64,000 nucleotides of DNA, taken from Ligustrum vulgare (taxonomy: Eukaryota > Streptophyta > Magnoliopsida > Lamiales > Oleaceae). The notes below the pieces were generated by a model. The model was not told the DNA's origin. It worked only from the letters and a program-made list of their open reading frames with translations, and did not search any database. Location: NCBI GenBank assembly GCA_963555705.1, contig OY743171.1, positions 14,569,352-14,633,351 of the forward strand, in the 5' to 3' direction. The translations under genes were made by a program, and so were the position numbers. Below are positions 22,574 through 34,022 of the stretch, piece by piece (position 1 is the stretch's first letter; every line of letters starts with the position of its first letter).

Positions 22574-25500
22574 ATGGCAAATTATTTTCTTCAAGCAATT
22601 TTTTTGGTGCAGTGTGTAATGACAATGACCAATATTACCAATGATCGATTTTCTCTTCTCACCTTAATAACCCACATCAATTTAGACCCTTCACACAATT
22701 TATCGAATAACTGGTCCGATTCTACTTCTGTTTGTGTCTGGATTGGAGTTACTTGTGGTCTTCGCCACCAAAGAGTGACCGGATTAAATATTTCCAACAT
22801 GAATCTTACTGGAAACGTCCCATCCCAATTGGGAAATCTGTCATTTCTTGTTTCTATAGACTTGAGCAGAAACTATTTTCATGGTAGTCTGCCCCAAGAG
22901 TTGATTAAACTTCGACGATTAAAAATGATTGACTTCAGTTTCAACAATTTTAGTGGAAAAATTCCTCCAAGGTTTTGTTTCTTGCCAGAACTTCAAATTT
23001 TGAAGCTTAGGAATAACAGTTTTACTGGTTTCATCCCACCTTCTCTCTCAAACATATCCACTCTCCAATTTCTAGATCTCTCTTACAATCATCTACAAGG
23101 GAGAATCCCACAAGAGATTGGAAACCTTTATAACTTGAAAACGCTTAGATTGTCATTTAACAACCTCACTGGTCTAATACCATTTAGGATCTTCAACGTA
23201 TCGACAATGGAAATTCTTTCCTTTACAGGAAATAGCTTAACTGGTCATCTCCCTCTTGACATATGCCGTGGACTTCCAAGACTCAAAATGCTTTATCTAT
23301 CTTTGAATGAGTTGGGTGGCGAAATTCCTTCTGGTCTATCAGAATGTTCACAACTTCAAGAGCTTTCTTTGTCAGCCAATCAATTTAACGGATCCTTTCC
23401 AGGAGAAATTGGGAGATTAAGGAAGCTTCAGATTTTATTTCTTGGTTTAAATAATTTTTCAGGTATTCTAATCTTGATTGTTTATATCTAAATTGTTTTT
23501 TCTTAAGATAACTGATGTTGATAATTATAGTCTCTCGATCTGTTTCGACAATCTGACAGGTGCAATTCCACATGAATAAATTGGTGAAGGATTACTGTTT
23601 ATACTTTAGATTATTGTTTAATGAAGGATTATGTGGTGATCCCATATATGGTCTCTCATCATGTCCTGTTGGTAAACATAAGAGAAGAAAACTGATACTT
23701 CTAGTTGTAATTTCTTTGCTGGGGGCTATAGTAATAGTTCTAATCTCCAATGCACAACACTATGGGTCTCATATTATGAACTTATGCAAGCCACTCAAGG
23801 GTATAATGAGAGTCATTTGCTTGGCATTGGGAGTTTTTGCTATGTCTATAGAGGGAAACACAAAGATGTCTAATCACAAAAATTAAATTCTTGTGATCTG
23901 AATTATCCCACCGCAGGAATTCACCTGTTTTTTGTATTTGCCTAAATCAAATAATTTTGCACAAATAATAGTTTGGAGAATATTATTCTTGTAGCATGCT
24001 TTACAATTTTCTACGTTAATTGTTTTCTTGATTTCACCAAAATTTCAAACCCTCCAGCTTTCTTCGATGTTCTTCAATACTAGGGATGGAAAAATGAACT
24101 ATGAAAACCGTGACCTGCGGAGCCGCGCACAGCATAAACGGGGAAGTGGGGGCGGATTTAGTGCAAAAAAACACTGTCCCGAAGGGGGGGGGGCGAGGCG
24201 GGGATGGTTTTTCCCTGCACCACCCCCAGTTCCCTAGTTTAAAAAAATGAGGTAGGCTTGACTAATTAACCACTCAACGTCGTGTGGAAATTAACGAATC
24301 CATAGAAGAACTTCTAGAGATGATAGAAATGAGAGTTGTAGTTTTATTCATTGAAAAATCATCAATATATAATACAACTCAATAAATTAAAAATGTAAAA
24401 ATAAAAATGAATAACAATCCCTAAAATTAAGCACATCATCATAATCATCAATCATCTTAATTAATTTGTCTCAACGATTTCTTGATTTCCTCCATTATAT
24501 ATTTTTTGTGCAAATCTCCACAAGTTATCCATGATCATCCCTTAATTTATTCTTTTAATTTTATTACCAAAGTCAAAGATAGATTTTAAAAAAATCGAGA
24601 TGATCAAAATAAGTTGTCCATATTTATTTTCTAATCGTGAACAATAATTTTAGATAGAATTACAAATTGAATCTTTCGTGTTTAAAAACTTAAACACTCG
24701 ATTTGTAATTTCAAATCGACATATGAACAAATGCAAGCTTAAAACAATATAATTAATTATTTAATCAATATGTCAATAAATAATATTTTATTTCAAAGTG
24801 TCACGAGTACAAATAAATTTATTCGGCGGACAAACACTATCCAACAATTGATGTTGTGTTACTGCCTACTTTAGATTATTGTTTATTCACAAGATAACTG
24901 ATGTTGATAATTGCAGTCTCTCGTCTGTTTTGACAATCTGACAGGTGCAATTCCACATGAATTTGGTAACTTGGAGAACCTCAAGAGGTTGAGCTTGCGG
25001 AATAACTTTCTTACGGGCTCTATACCAGCCAGTGTCTCTAACATTTCATCATTACAATATATTGACTTTAGTCAATGCAATCTTTCTGGTAACTTTCAAT
25101 CAGTAGATTCAAACAACATTTTATGACTGGCCTTAGTATTTTTATATAGCAGTTTAAAATTTTGTAGGTGTAATCCCACAAGAGATCGGCAGTCTTTACA
25201 ACTTGGAGTATCTTTATTTGAGCGACAATAGTTTAAGCGGTTCCATTCCCCAAAAGATCTTCAACGTCTCAACGTTATTACTCATTTCAGTTTCAAACAA
25301 TCATCTTTCAGGCAACCTTGATTCAATGAGTTTGGGTTATCAGCTTCCTAATCTTCAAGAACTCTACATGGACAGGAATAATTTCCAAGGAAGAGTACCG
25401 AATTCCATTGCAAATTCTTCTAAGCTCACTGCAATAAACCTGTCTAAAAACAACTTTACTGGACCAATTCCCAACTTCCTAGGGGATTTGAGTTTACTTC

Positions 25501-27716
25501 AAAGTGTAAACATGGGTGACAACAATTTCATAAGTGAATCTCCAGAATTGAGCTTCATCACTTCATTGACAAGATGTAGATATTTAACAAGACTGATTTT
25601 TGCTAATAATCCTTTGAATGGCATTCTTCCAGCTTCAGTTGGAAATTTTTCAACTTCTCTTCAATCTCTTTATGCTTATAATTGTGATCTCCGAGGTAGC
25701 ATTCCAACTGAAATTGGCAATCTCAGCAGTTTGATACTATTAAGTCTGAATACAAATGAGTTGACGGGATCATTTCCAGCAACTGTGGTGGATTTGCAAA
25801 AGCTTCAAGGATTAGATCTTCAGAAAAATAAGATAAGTGGAACTATTCCACACACTCTTTGTGAACTTCCCAATTTATTTGGATTGCAGTTGTCAGAAAA
25901 TCAAATAACAGGGGCTATTCCAGACTGCATAGGGAATATTACTACACTAAGGCTTCTATATATAGAAAGCAACAGATTGGATTCAAGCATACCTGCAAGC
26001 CTATGGCTCAGGAAAGATCTTCGGGAGTTGAGTCTATTTTCAAATTTTTTGAGTGGCTCTCTGCCTCAAGAAATAGGGAATCTAAAGGCTGCAACTTTTA
26101 TTGATCTATCAGTCAATCGATTCTCAGGGAGAATTCCAACAACAATTGGAGATTTACAGAGCTTGATTAATCTTTCCTTGGCATATAACACGCTGCAAGG
26201 ATCTATTCCGGAGTCAATGGGTAAGCTGCTGAACCTGGAGAGACTCGATCTATCTTACAACAATCTCTCTGGTAATATCCCCAAGTCCTTGGAGGAACTT
26301 AAGTATCTCACATACTTGAACTTTTCTTTCAATGATTTAAGTGGTGAAGTGCCTTCTGGTGGTCCTTTCAAAAGCTTTTCAAGTCAATCCTTCATTTCTA
26401 ACGAAAGATTATGTGGTGATCCAATATATGGTCTCCCATCATGTCCCATGGCTAAACTACATAAGAGAAGAAAAATGATACTTCCAGTTGTATTTTCTTT
26501 GCTTGGGATTATAGTGCTAGTTATAATCGCCATGACTTTGGTGTATGCAATTGGAAGATACCGAAGAGAAAAATTGGTGGAAAAGACAGTAGAATTGGAA
26601 CCTGGCACAACAATGTGGGTCTCATATTATGAACTTATGCAAGCAACTGAAGGGTATAATGAGAGCCATTTGCTTGGCGCTGGGAGTTTTGGCTCTGTCT
26701 ATAGAGGGACTCTTAATAATGGAAGGGAAGTGGCTGTAAAGGTATTCCATTTGCAAATCCAAAATGCATTCAAGAGTTTTGATGTAGAATGTGAGGTATT
26801 GCGCACCCTTCGCCATCGGAATTTGTGCAAAGTCATTAGTACTTGCTCCAATCCTGATTTCAAGGCCTTGGTACTTGAGTATATGTCTAATGGAAGCCTC
26901 GAGAAGTGGTTGTATTCAGACGACCATGCCTTGGATATCTTGCAAGGAATTAACATAATGATAGATGTCGCATATGCGTTGGAATATCTACACTATGGTT
27001 ACTCAACTCCTATTGTTCACTGTGATTTGAAGCCAAGTAATGTTCTGCTCGATGAAGATATGGTTGCCCACTTGAGCGATTTTGGAATTGCTAAGTTATT
27101 GGGTGAAGGAGAAAGCAATGCATACACTACAACCCTGGGAACATTGGGTTACATTGCACCAGGTAAAGCTCCTATCTTTTACTCCAATATTGTCTCTTGA
27201 ACATTTAGGGCATGTTTGGTCTACCCAATTAAAATTTTAATTCATTCTAGGCAAAAAAAGAAAAAGAAAAAAAGAAATGTTCATTATATGTACATTACAA
27301 TATATTTATAATATAGTGTAACATCAAACTTAATAACTAATTGATTTCATAATGCTTGTGTAGAGTACGGACTGGAAGGATGGGTGTCAACTAGATGTGA
27401 TGTTTATAGCTACGGGATTATGTTAATGGAAGTACTTACAAGAAAGAAACCAATCAGTGAAAATTTTTCGGGTGATGTTAGCCTAAGGAGCTGGATAAAT
27501 GATTCTATGCCCAATGCAATTACTCGAATTATAGATTCGAACTTATTGGGGCCAGAAAAAAAACACTCCACAGAAAAGTTGAAATGTTTGTCATCTTTAA
27601 TGGAACTTGCTCTAAATTGCACTATGGAAAGTGCCAATGAGAGGGTGAACATGAAAGAAGTTGTTGTGGTATTGAAAAACATTAGATTTCATCTACTCGA
27701 TCCCAGGACGGAATAA
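22574..27716 (+). CDS. RLK2: LRR-XII receptor-like serine/threonine kinase, four exons, apparently intact
   Basis: Exons 22574-23462, 24945-25088, 25168-27162 and 27364-27716 total 3381 bp and join in one open frame of about 1126 residues. All introns are GT..AG. Order: signal peptide (MANYFLQAIFLVQCV), LRRNT_2 cap with CVWIGVTC, about 25 LRRs, a membrane span near residues 781-806, and a kinase with P-loop GAGSFGS (848), catalytic Lys 869, non-RD loop HCDLKPSN (Asp 964), DFG 982 and APE 1008-1010 split by the last intron. The family (FLS2, EFR, Xa21) detects extracellular microbial or peptide ligands at the plasma membrane and signals through its kinase; non-RD kinases are typical of immune receptors. 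The ligand cannot be predicted. Intron 1 is 1482 bp and contains a duplicated acceptor and an RLK fragment. Start chosen at the signal-peptide Met, matched in RLK3. Confidence 0.88.
23517..23577 (+). repeat. Duplicated intron-end/exon-2-start of RLK2 (decoy acceptor copy)
   Basis: The segment from GATGTTGATAATTATAG through GACAATCTGACAG to GTGCAATTCCACATGAA also occurs at 24902-24961, where it leads into the real exon 2. In this first copy GTGCAATTCCACATGAA is followed by TAA, so splicing at 23565 would read GAIPHE and stop. Confidence 0.88.
23589..23860 (+). pseudogene. RLK fragment (ectodomain end, membrane span, kinase start) inside RLK2 intron 1
   Basis: It reads EGLCGDPIYGLSSCPVGKHK, a membrane span (LILLVVISLLGAIVIVLIS), then after a deletion the juxtamembrane and P-loop region in another frame (SYYELMQATQGYNESHLLG, GSFCYVYRG). 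GLSSCPVGKHK is closer to RLK3 than to RLK2 (GLPSCPMAKLHK). A piece of RLK intron (TTTATACTTTAGATTATTG) precedes it. It is a rearranged remnant of a further RLK copy left by unequal exchange. Confidence 0.85.
23861..24901 (+). other. Remainder of RLK2 intron 1; no gene
   Basis: Mostly AT-rich. A short GC-rich patch (24100-24236), bounded by TAGGGATGG and TTCCCTA, looks hAT-like but has no matching 8-bp flanks. A long imperfect hairpin (TTACAAATTGA..CGATTTGTAA with inner GTGTTTAA/TTAAACAC) lies at 24660-24712. Confidence 0.5.
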
Positions 27717-28309
27717 AGGGAATATCTGTAACTGGCCATGTTTGCATTTTATCCATCCAGCTACCAATTTCTCCACCTCACTTCCATGAACTCGCGGCAT
27801 TGTCGACTCGATCATGCATCACCTCTGATTATTAAAAATATGTTTTCAATTTAATATTAAATCTATGTCTGTTATATCTCATTTTGACCTTGTCTGCGTT
27901 ATTAAATTCATAAACTTTCATTTGGCAAAATTTCGGGCTCATAAATTTTGTTTCTGATTGCAAAAATTGAAATTGAGATGGTGATTATGGAGAAATACGT
28001 AATCCACCTATCTCATTAGAGACTCGAAATCAACAAATACAATACAAGATTCTTAGTCCACAATCGATCAAGATAGCATTCGTCCATTCATATATATTAG
28101 AGCTGAAACAAATTTAGCAAAAAAAAAAATCCTCATATTTTATTGACGAAAATTTGAAAATCATCCAAAAAAAAAAATTAATTTCATAATTACATGTTCT
28201 CTTCCATCTAATTTGACTTAAAATTGAAGATATGAATTCTTGGGAGAGACCGTGGGGACGACTGAAGCGCGGAGGATTTTCAAAGCGTGAATGGATGATG
28301 TTTAAATTT
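27717..28309 (+). other. 3' flank of RLK2; no gene
   Basis: Non-coding. Its first ~250 bases are related to the 3' flanks of RLK1 and RLK3. It ends in TTTAAATTT (28301-28309), the left TSD of the adjacent Mutator-like element. Confidence 0.6.
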
Positions 28310-29219
28310 GGGAAAATTACACAAAACCCTGCACTTAAAAATTACAATTCAAATTTAAATGGACGCTGAAAAGTTTTTCAAAAATCAGGTGCTAATTAAG
28401 ATTAAGATTTAAATTAATACATCACTATAATTCCTAACCCTTACATAAGCAAGCAAACACGCAGAAAACACTTTCTCTCTCTACCGTCTCCTCTCTCCTC
28501 ACGCCTCTGCTATGCCTAAACCACACTCTCTCACTCTGTCTCTACCTCCAACGACATAGTGGCACTAGGGAGAGCCGGGCGTACAATGAAAGCAGAAACG
28601 CACAGGGGGCTTGCTACAGCCGCGCGAGTGGTGGCGCCTGTGCGAGGCGCTGCACCATCGCGCAAAGGGATGTACTTTTTAGTGCCGTTGCTGTAGCAAT
28701 TCCTCTTATTTTATGGTTTTTGTGGTTCTCTGGTTTGATGTGATTTTCACGTGCAGCCGATGGTTAAATTTTTATGTGCAATGGCCGGTTTGGGTGTGGT
28801 GCAGGAGGTGCTGCTCTTCCATTTTGGAGGCGGCGATGTTGATGCGATGGCATATGTGCTGCTCTTCCTTTTTTTGTTTTTGGTTACCAGGTTGCTTTTT
28901 GTGGTGTGTGTTGGTGAGGTAGAAGGTGGTGGTGAGTGAGTCGGGGTGGTGATGCTCGTGTGCGGTGTGGTGTTGCTCGTGTTCGCCTGTCAAGTGTGGT
29001 GGTTACAGGCTGTGGGAAAGAGGTGCTGTGGTGACGTGGTGGTGATGTGCCGGTGGAGGTGATGGTGATGGGGGTGGTAGCCGGTAGTGTCGGTGGTGGG
29101 CGACAGTCGAATTGGGGGAGAAGTAAGGTTTAGGTGGGGTGGGTAGATGTGTGAGAGGGTGGGTGGGGTAGGGTGGGGTGGGGTGGGGTGAAGTGTGGGG
29201 GTGAGGGGGTTGGGTTGGG

Positions 29220-29990
29220 TGAATATAGTGTGATTGATTATGTGTAATTGACTAATTGTGACTAATTATTAAGTAATTGTGACCAAAATATTGACTAAAT
29301 GTGACTTTATATGACATGTGACATGTACAAAATGTGACCAATTATTAATTAATTGTGACCAAAATTTTGACTAAATGTGACTTTATGCGACTTGTGACAA
29401 ATATGGAATGTGATCAATTATTAAGTAATTGTGACAAAAAATATTCACTAAACATGATCAAGAAAATAAGTAAGTTGTGACAAATAAATAAATAATATTT
29501 GACCAAATGTTTGATTAATCGTGATTAATCAATTTGCGGATTTCACATCTCAATCTTGTAGACTACAAGAAAAAATATTAGGTAATTGTGACAAAAAAAT
29601 ATTAACTAATCTTGAAAAAATATTAGGTAACTGTGACTTTGCGTGAGTGAATTGCGACCTTGTGTGACAAATCTGTGACTTCATGTGATTGATATGTGAC
29701 TGGAATGTGACCTTCTGAACAGACTGTGATTTCATGTGACCTAACAATGACTTTGTGTGACCGAACTGTGACCAACTGTGACTTTTGTGTGAACAATCGT
29801 GACCTAATTGTGACCTCGTTTGATCAAACTGCGACTTTGTGTGACCGAAATTTGACTTTGTGTGACCAACTGTGACTTTGGAGGGGTGAGATTTTACAAC
29901 TAAATTTGCAATTGTGACTCTGTGTGACCTTATGTGACTTAACTACGATCTTGTGTCACCTTACGTGACTGACTGTGATTTTGGGGGTGG
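29220..29990 (+). repeat. TGTGAC-word array
   Basis: About 40 occurrences of TGTGAC or near forms (TGTGACC, TGCGAC, TGTGATT) are spaced by short AT-rich runs, all in the same orientation. There is no fixed period. Confidence 0.85.
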
Positions 29991-31340
29991 GGATGGTGGG
30001 GTAGAGGTCGGGTGGGGTTAGAAAAAGTAGAAGAAATCATTTTTTGTGGTGAGGGTAGGGTCGGGGTGGGTGGGGGTGGGGTCGAGGTCGGGGTTGGAAA
30101 AGTAGAAGAAAAAAATCATTTTTTTGTGGTGGGAGTAGGGTGGGTCAGGGTGCGGAAAAGTAGAAAAAAAAAATCATTTTTTGGAGTGAGTTGGGTGGGG
30201 TCTAGGTCGGGTTGTGGGTTGGAAAAAGTAGAAGAAAAAAATTATTTTTTGGGTGGGTGGGTGCTTGGGTGGGGGTGAGATGAGGTGGTTGGGGTGAAGT
30301 GTGAAAAAATAGAAGAATTTTTTTTTTTTGATGGGTTATGGTGGCTGGCGGGGTGCGGTGGGATGGGGGTGGGGCGGTTGGGGGGAAGTGTGAAAAAATA
30401 GAAGAAAAATCACTTTTTTGGTGGAGTGAGGGTGGTTGGGTGGGGTGTAAAAAATAGAAGAAAAATCATTTTGAATGGAGGTAGGGTGGGATAGGATGGG
30501 ACGATTGAGGTGAAGTGTGAAAAAATAGAAGAAAAATTATTTTGGGGTGGGGTGGGTTGTGGTGGGGTTGCTAGGGTGGGGTGTGGTGTGGTGTGTTAGG
30601 ATGGGGTGTGAAAATATAGAAGAAAAATTATATTTGGGTGGGTTAGGATGGGGTGGGTGGCGAGGTAGGGTCGGGGTGGGGAAAATTTGGAGAAAAAAAT
30701 TAATTTTGGGTGGGTGGGGTGGGGTTGAGGATGGGTGGCGGGGTAGGGTCTGGGCGAGTCGTGAAAATGTAGTAAAAAATCATTTTGGATGAGGTGGGTT
30801 GGGGTAGGGTCTGGGGTGAGGATGGTGGGGGAGTTAAAAATTAGAAGAAAAAATTAATTTTGGGTGTGGTCGGTGGGGTCGGGGTCGGTGGGTGGGTGGG
30901 TAGGATAGGGTAGGGTCTGGGCTAGTTGTGGAAAAGTAGTAGAAAAAAATCATTTTGGATGAGATGGGGTGGGGTTGGGTTGGGTAGGGTGGGTGGGTGA
31001 GTGTGATGGGATGGGACTAGTGGGTGGGTGATTGGGTGGGTAGGGGGAGAAAAAAATAGAAGTAACATCATTCTTGTGGTGTAGTTGGGTGGGGTTGCTG
31101 AGTGAGTGGTGGCAGGGTGCGTGGGTGGGTGGGGTTGGAGAGGAGTGTTGGGTGGGGTGGGTAAGGTGGTGTTGGGGGTGGGGGTAAGTGTGGAAAAGTA
31201 GAAGGAAAAAAGTTATTTTATGGGGTCGGGGTGGGGTGGGGTGGGTCGGGGTGGGGGTGGGTTGGGTGCTGATAGGGTGGGTGGGGGGAGGTGGGTGTCG
31301 AGGTGGGTGGGGTGAGTGGAGGTTGGATTGTGATGGAATG
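29990..31340 (+). repeat. G-rich minisatellite (GGGTGGGGT with AAAATAGAAGAAAAATCATTT spacer)
   Basis: Some fifteen units of about 60-110 bp alternate a G-rich block of GGGTGGGG words with an A-rich block containing (A)AATAGAAGAAAAA and TCATTTT. Runs of three or more G recur at close spacing and could form G-quadruplexes on the + strand. Confidence 0.88.
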
Positions 31341-31534
31341 GTTGTGGATTAGGTATTGTTTTTATTTTATTATTTAATATTATGTCTTTGTTTGACAACT
31401 CATTATAATTATTATAATATTGTATTAATTAATTAACATATTAACACCTGATTTTTACAAAAAAAATTTAAGTTTGTTATGTTTAAAAAGTGAAAGTTTT
31501 AGTTGTATAATTATGTACTTTTCCCTTTAAATTT

Positions 31535-31619
31535 TGGGATTTTTTTATTAAAGCCCAATGGACCAGCAGCTCACCTAAATTTTGGGTTAGTGGGTTGCTA
31601 AATTGGGGTGTTTGTACAA
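31535..31619. other. Spacer between the two Mutator-like elements
   Basis: This short host segment holds the right TSD of element 1 at its left edge (to 31534) and the left TSD of element 2, TTTGTACAA (31611-31619). No feature of its own. Confidence 0.6.
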
Positions 31620-33119
31620 GTGGAAATTACACCCACACAAAGTTTTAAACTTATCAATTCAAAAATCAGGTTAAGTTTTAAACAATAAAATAATATTATT
31701 AACTCAATATATATAAAAAACATTGAAGTACAAAATATTGCAAACACTCAAAAATAAATCCTTCCACCTCTCGGCTCTCTCTACCATCTCTATCAACGAC
31801 TCCACCATTTTATCCCACCCCCATCTGCCAAAGTGAACCACACCAGCGACAGCGAATCAGGAAGTAGCACCAGTGAGATCTCGCCGCCACCGCCTCCAAG
31901 CAGTAAGCAGAGATTGCTGCGTCAACGTGAACTGATGGCGGATCTGATCTCCGTCGATCACCACCGCTTCCTTGAAGCAGGAAACAAAAGCTACATATCT
32001 GATCTCCGCCTGCATCTGGCAGAATAGTGGCCTCTTTTGTTGGTGTGTGTTGCAGGTGTTGGTGAAGTTGTGGTAGCGAAGGTAGATTTAATGTGGCTAC
32101 AACTTTATGTGGTCCCAACGGTGTTGCGATCCAATGGCATTCGGGATAGTTGTGTGTGTTGGTGAGCTCACGGTGGTGGTGGTGGTGATGTTGATTGTTG
32201 GTTGTGGCAGTAAGGTAGGATGTGGTGGTCGCGGTCGCTGCAGCAGCGGTGTGTGGTGGTCGCTGATGATTTTTGGTGATTTTGATTTGTCTATTTTTCG
32301 GTGGAGTGGTAGTGTAGTCAGTGCGTTGTGTCGGTGGTGATGGTGCAGGGAGCGAAGGGCGGTGGCAATGGCTGGCAGGAGTGGGATTAGGATTGAGTTG
32401 TCTTGGGTTGGGTCTTGGTAGGGTGCAGTGGTGTAGGGTAGGTTTAGGGTGTGTAATTTGTTTGTGACCAATTATATGTAATTGTGACTCACAAGTTGTT
32501 AATTTGTGACCAATTATAAATGATTGTGACTCAAAATTTGTTAATTTGTGACTAAGAAAAAGTTGCGACCTACAAAATTCGTGATTTGTGACCGATAAAT
32601 AAGTTGTGACTTACAAATTTGTGATTGTGACTTATAAAATTCGTAATTGTGACCTAAAAAATTAATGATTTGTAATCGAGAAGTAAGTCGTGGCCTGTAA
32701 ATTTTTAATTTGTGACCGAGAAATAAGTCGTGACCAAATATTTGTGACCAAGAAATAAATTGTGACCTTTAATATTTATAATGATTTGTGTTCGAATAAT
32801 AATTTGTGACCGATTAATTTGATAATTTGTGATCGAGAATAAATCGCGACCTATAAATTTATGATTTGTAACCGATAATTAAGTTGTGACCAAACAATTT
32901 TATAATTTGTGACCCAAAAATTTCATAATTTGTGACCTATAAATTTGTGATTTATGTTTGTGACCCTAAATTGTATATAGTTGTGACATTGACCTATTTA
33001 ATTAATAAAATATATTTAATTACTTATTTTTGTTCAAAACCCGATTTTTGAAAGAATGCACTCAAGTTTCTTGAATTTGAAATCTTATCTTTAAAAAACC
33101 TTGTATATGTATTTATCCC
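31620..33119. mobile_element. Mutator-like non-autonomous element 2 (1500 bp), same family
   Basis: Flanked by the 9-bp direct repeat TTTGTACAA (31611-31619 and 33120-33128). The left end GTGGAAATTACACCCACACA and the reversed right end GGGATAAATACATATACAAG both lead to a CAAAAATC(A/G)GGTT block, the same internal TIR block as element 1. The interior repeats the layout of element 1: CT-rich leader with CTCTCTCTACCATCTC (31770), GC-rich part, GTGGTGGTGGTGGTG part (32170) and a TGTGAC array (32460-32995), but without the G-rich minisatellite. No coding frame is credible. Confidence 0.78.
32460..32995 (+). repeat. TGTGAC-word array of element 2
   Basis: About 25 same-orientation TTTGTGACC or TTGTGAC words are separated by AATAAG and AAATTTG type spacers. 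It parallels 29220-29990. Confidence 0.85.
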
Positions 33120-33128
33120 TTTGTACAA

Positions 33129-34022
33129 ATACTCAACTTTTTATATCATAATTGAAATTTATTTCATTTAAAAAAACTGAAAAATACTTCAATTTTTTAT
33201 TTTTTTGAAAAATATTGTTTTCAACAAGTATCATGTTGTGACATTTTAAAGTTTCACAAAATGATACTTATGATACTTCAAATTTTTGGTATCATAACCT
33301 GAAATTTCATTTAATTTTTATGATACTTTGGACAAAATTATAGTATCACATAGTGAAATTTTACACTTTTTAATGATACTTTGTCCCAAATATAAAATTA
33401 AATAGTTTTCACTCAATATTCTCTAATTTTCAGTTACAGTCCACAACCACCGACCACCACCATAGCCACCGCGACAACAACCACCTTCTCAACACCACTT
33501 TCACAACCACTGAACACCACCAAGGAATCAAAAAATTGAATTCCGAAAATGCACAAGTTAAGAGAATTTTATTAAAAGATCTACAGCCCTAAAGATTCAT
33601 GATTTTATACGAATTAAACCGAAGCTATAATTAATAATTATCAAGAAATCAAGTTAAGAAATTACCAGGTACCTGGGGTTTTGAAATGCAATGATATGAA
33701 GTGGGAGAGAGAGATTAATAGATACAGAAGGAATGGCGACAACTGAGCCGAGCATTTTGGTCGATGATCTTTGAAATGTGTGAAGGTTATAAATTTGGTT
33801 TCCCCCAGTGGTGCTGTGGTGGTGGTTCAGTGGTGCCATGGTGGTGATTCGATGGTGGCGTGGTGTTGAATGTAATGTGGTGGTGGTTCTGTGAGGGAAG
33901 AAGACGAGGGACAACAATGGAAACAACCGAGTAGAAAGGAACGTATATTTCAGTTTTTTCTCAGTACAGTGATTTGTGCATTTTATCCTAAAAAGATAGT
34001 GTAGGGTGCAATTATATATCCC
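33129..34022. other. Possible third family member, right end only; no gene
   Basis: Reversed from 34022, the sequence begins GGGATATATAATTGCACCCT, like the family termini, followed by a CT-rich and then a CACCACC part. A block of repeated GATACTT/AGTATCA words (33235-33400) takes the place of the TGTGAC array. No left terminus or target duplication was found. Confidence 0.35.

Larger units (their letters stand above)
28310..31525. mobile_element. Mutator-like non-autonomous element 1 (3216 bp) filled with TGTGAC and G-rich repeats
   Basis: Flanked by the 9-bp direct repeat TTTAAATTT (28301-28309 and 31526-31534). The left end begins GGGAAAATTACACAAAACCC and the reversed right end begins GGGAAAAGTACATAATTATA; both reach AAAAATCAGGTG(C/T)TAAT about 95-100 bases in, so the inverted repeats are long and diverged. 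Nine-base TSDs and long TIRs are Mutator-like hallmarks. Inside are a CT-rich leader (28470-28550), a GC-rich part, a GTGGTGGTG part, a TGTGAC-word array (29220-30000) and a G-rich minisatellite (30000-31340). No transposase is seen; frames in the G-rich part are repeat artefacts. Confidence 0.8.

Noticed and set aside
24080..24240. GC-rich insert in RLK2 intron 1 with TAGGGATGG..TTCCCTA ends, considered as a hAT MITE
   Set aside because: The flanking 8 bases (TTCAATAC and GTTTAAAA) do not match, and the ends pair poorly.
30012..30792. Open frames of 81-88 residues rich in Gly, Val and Trp in the G-rich array
   Set aside because: They are translations of the GGGTGGGG minisatellite with no start context, homology or codon signal.
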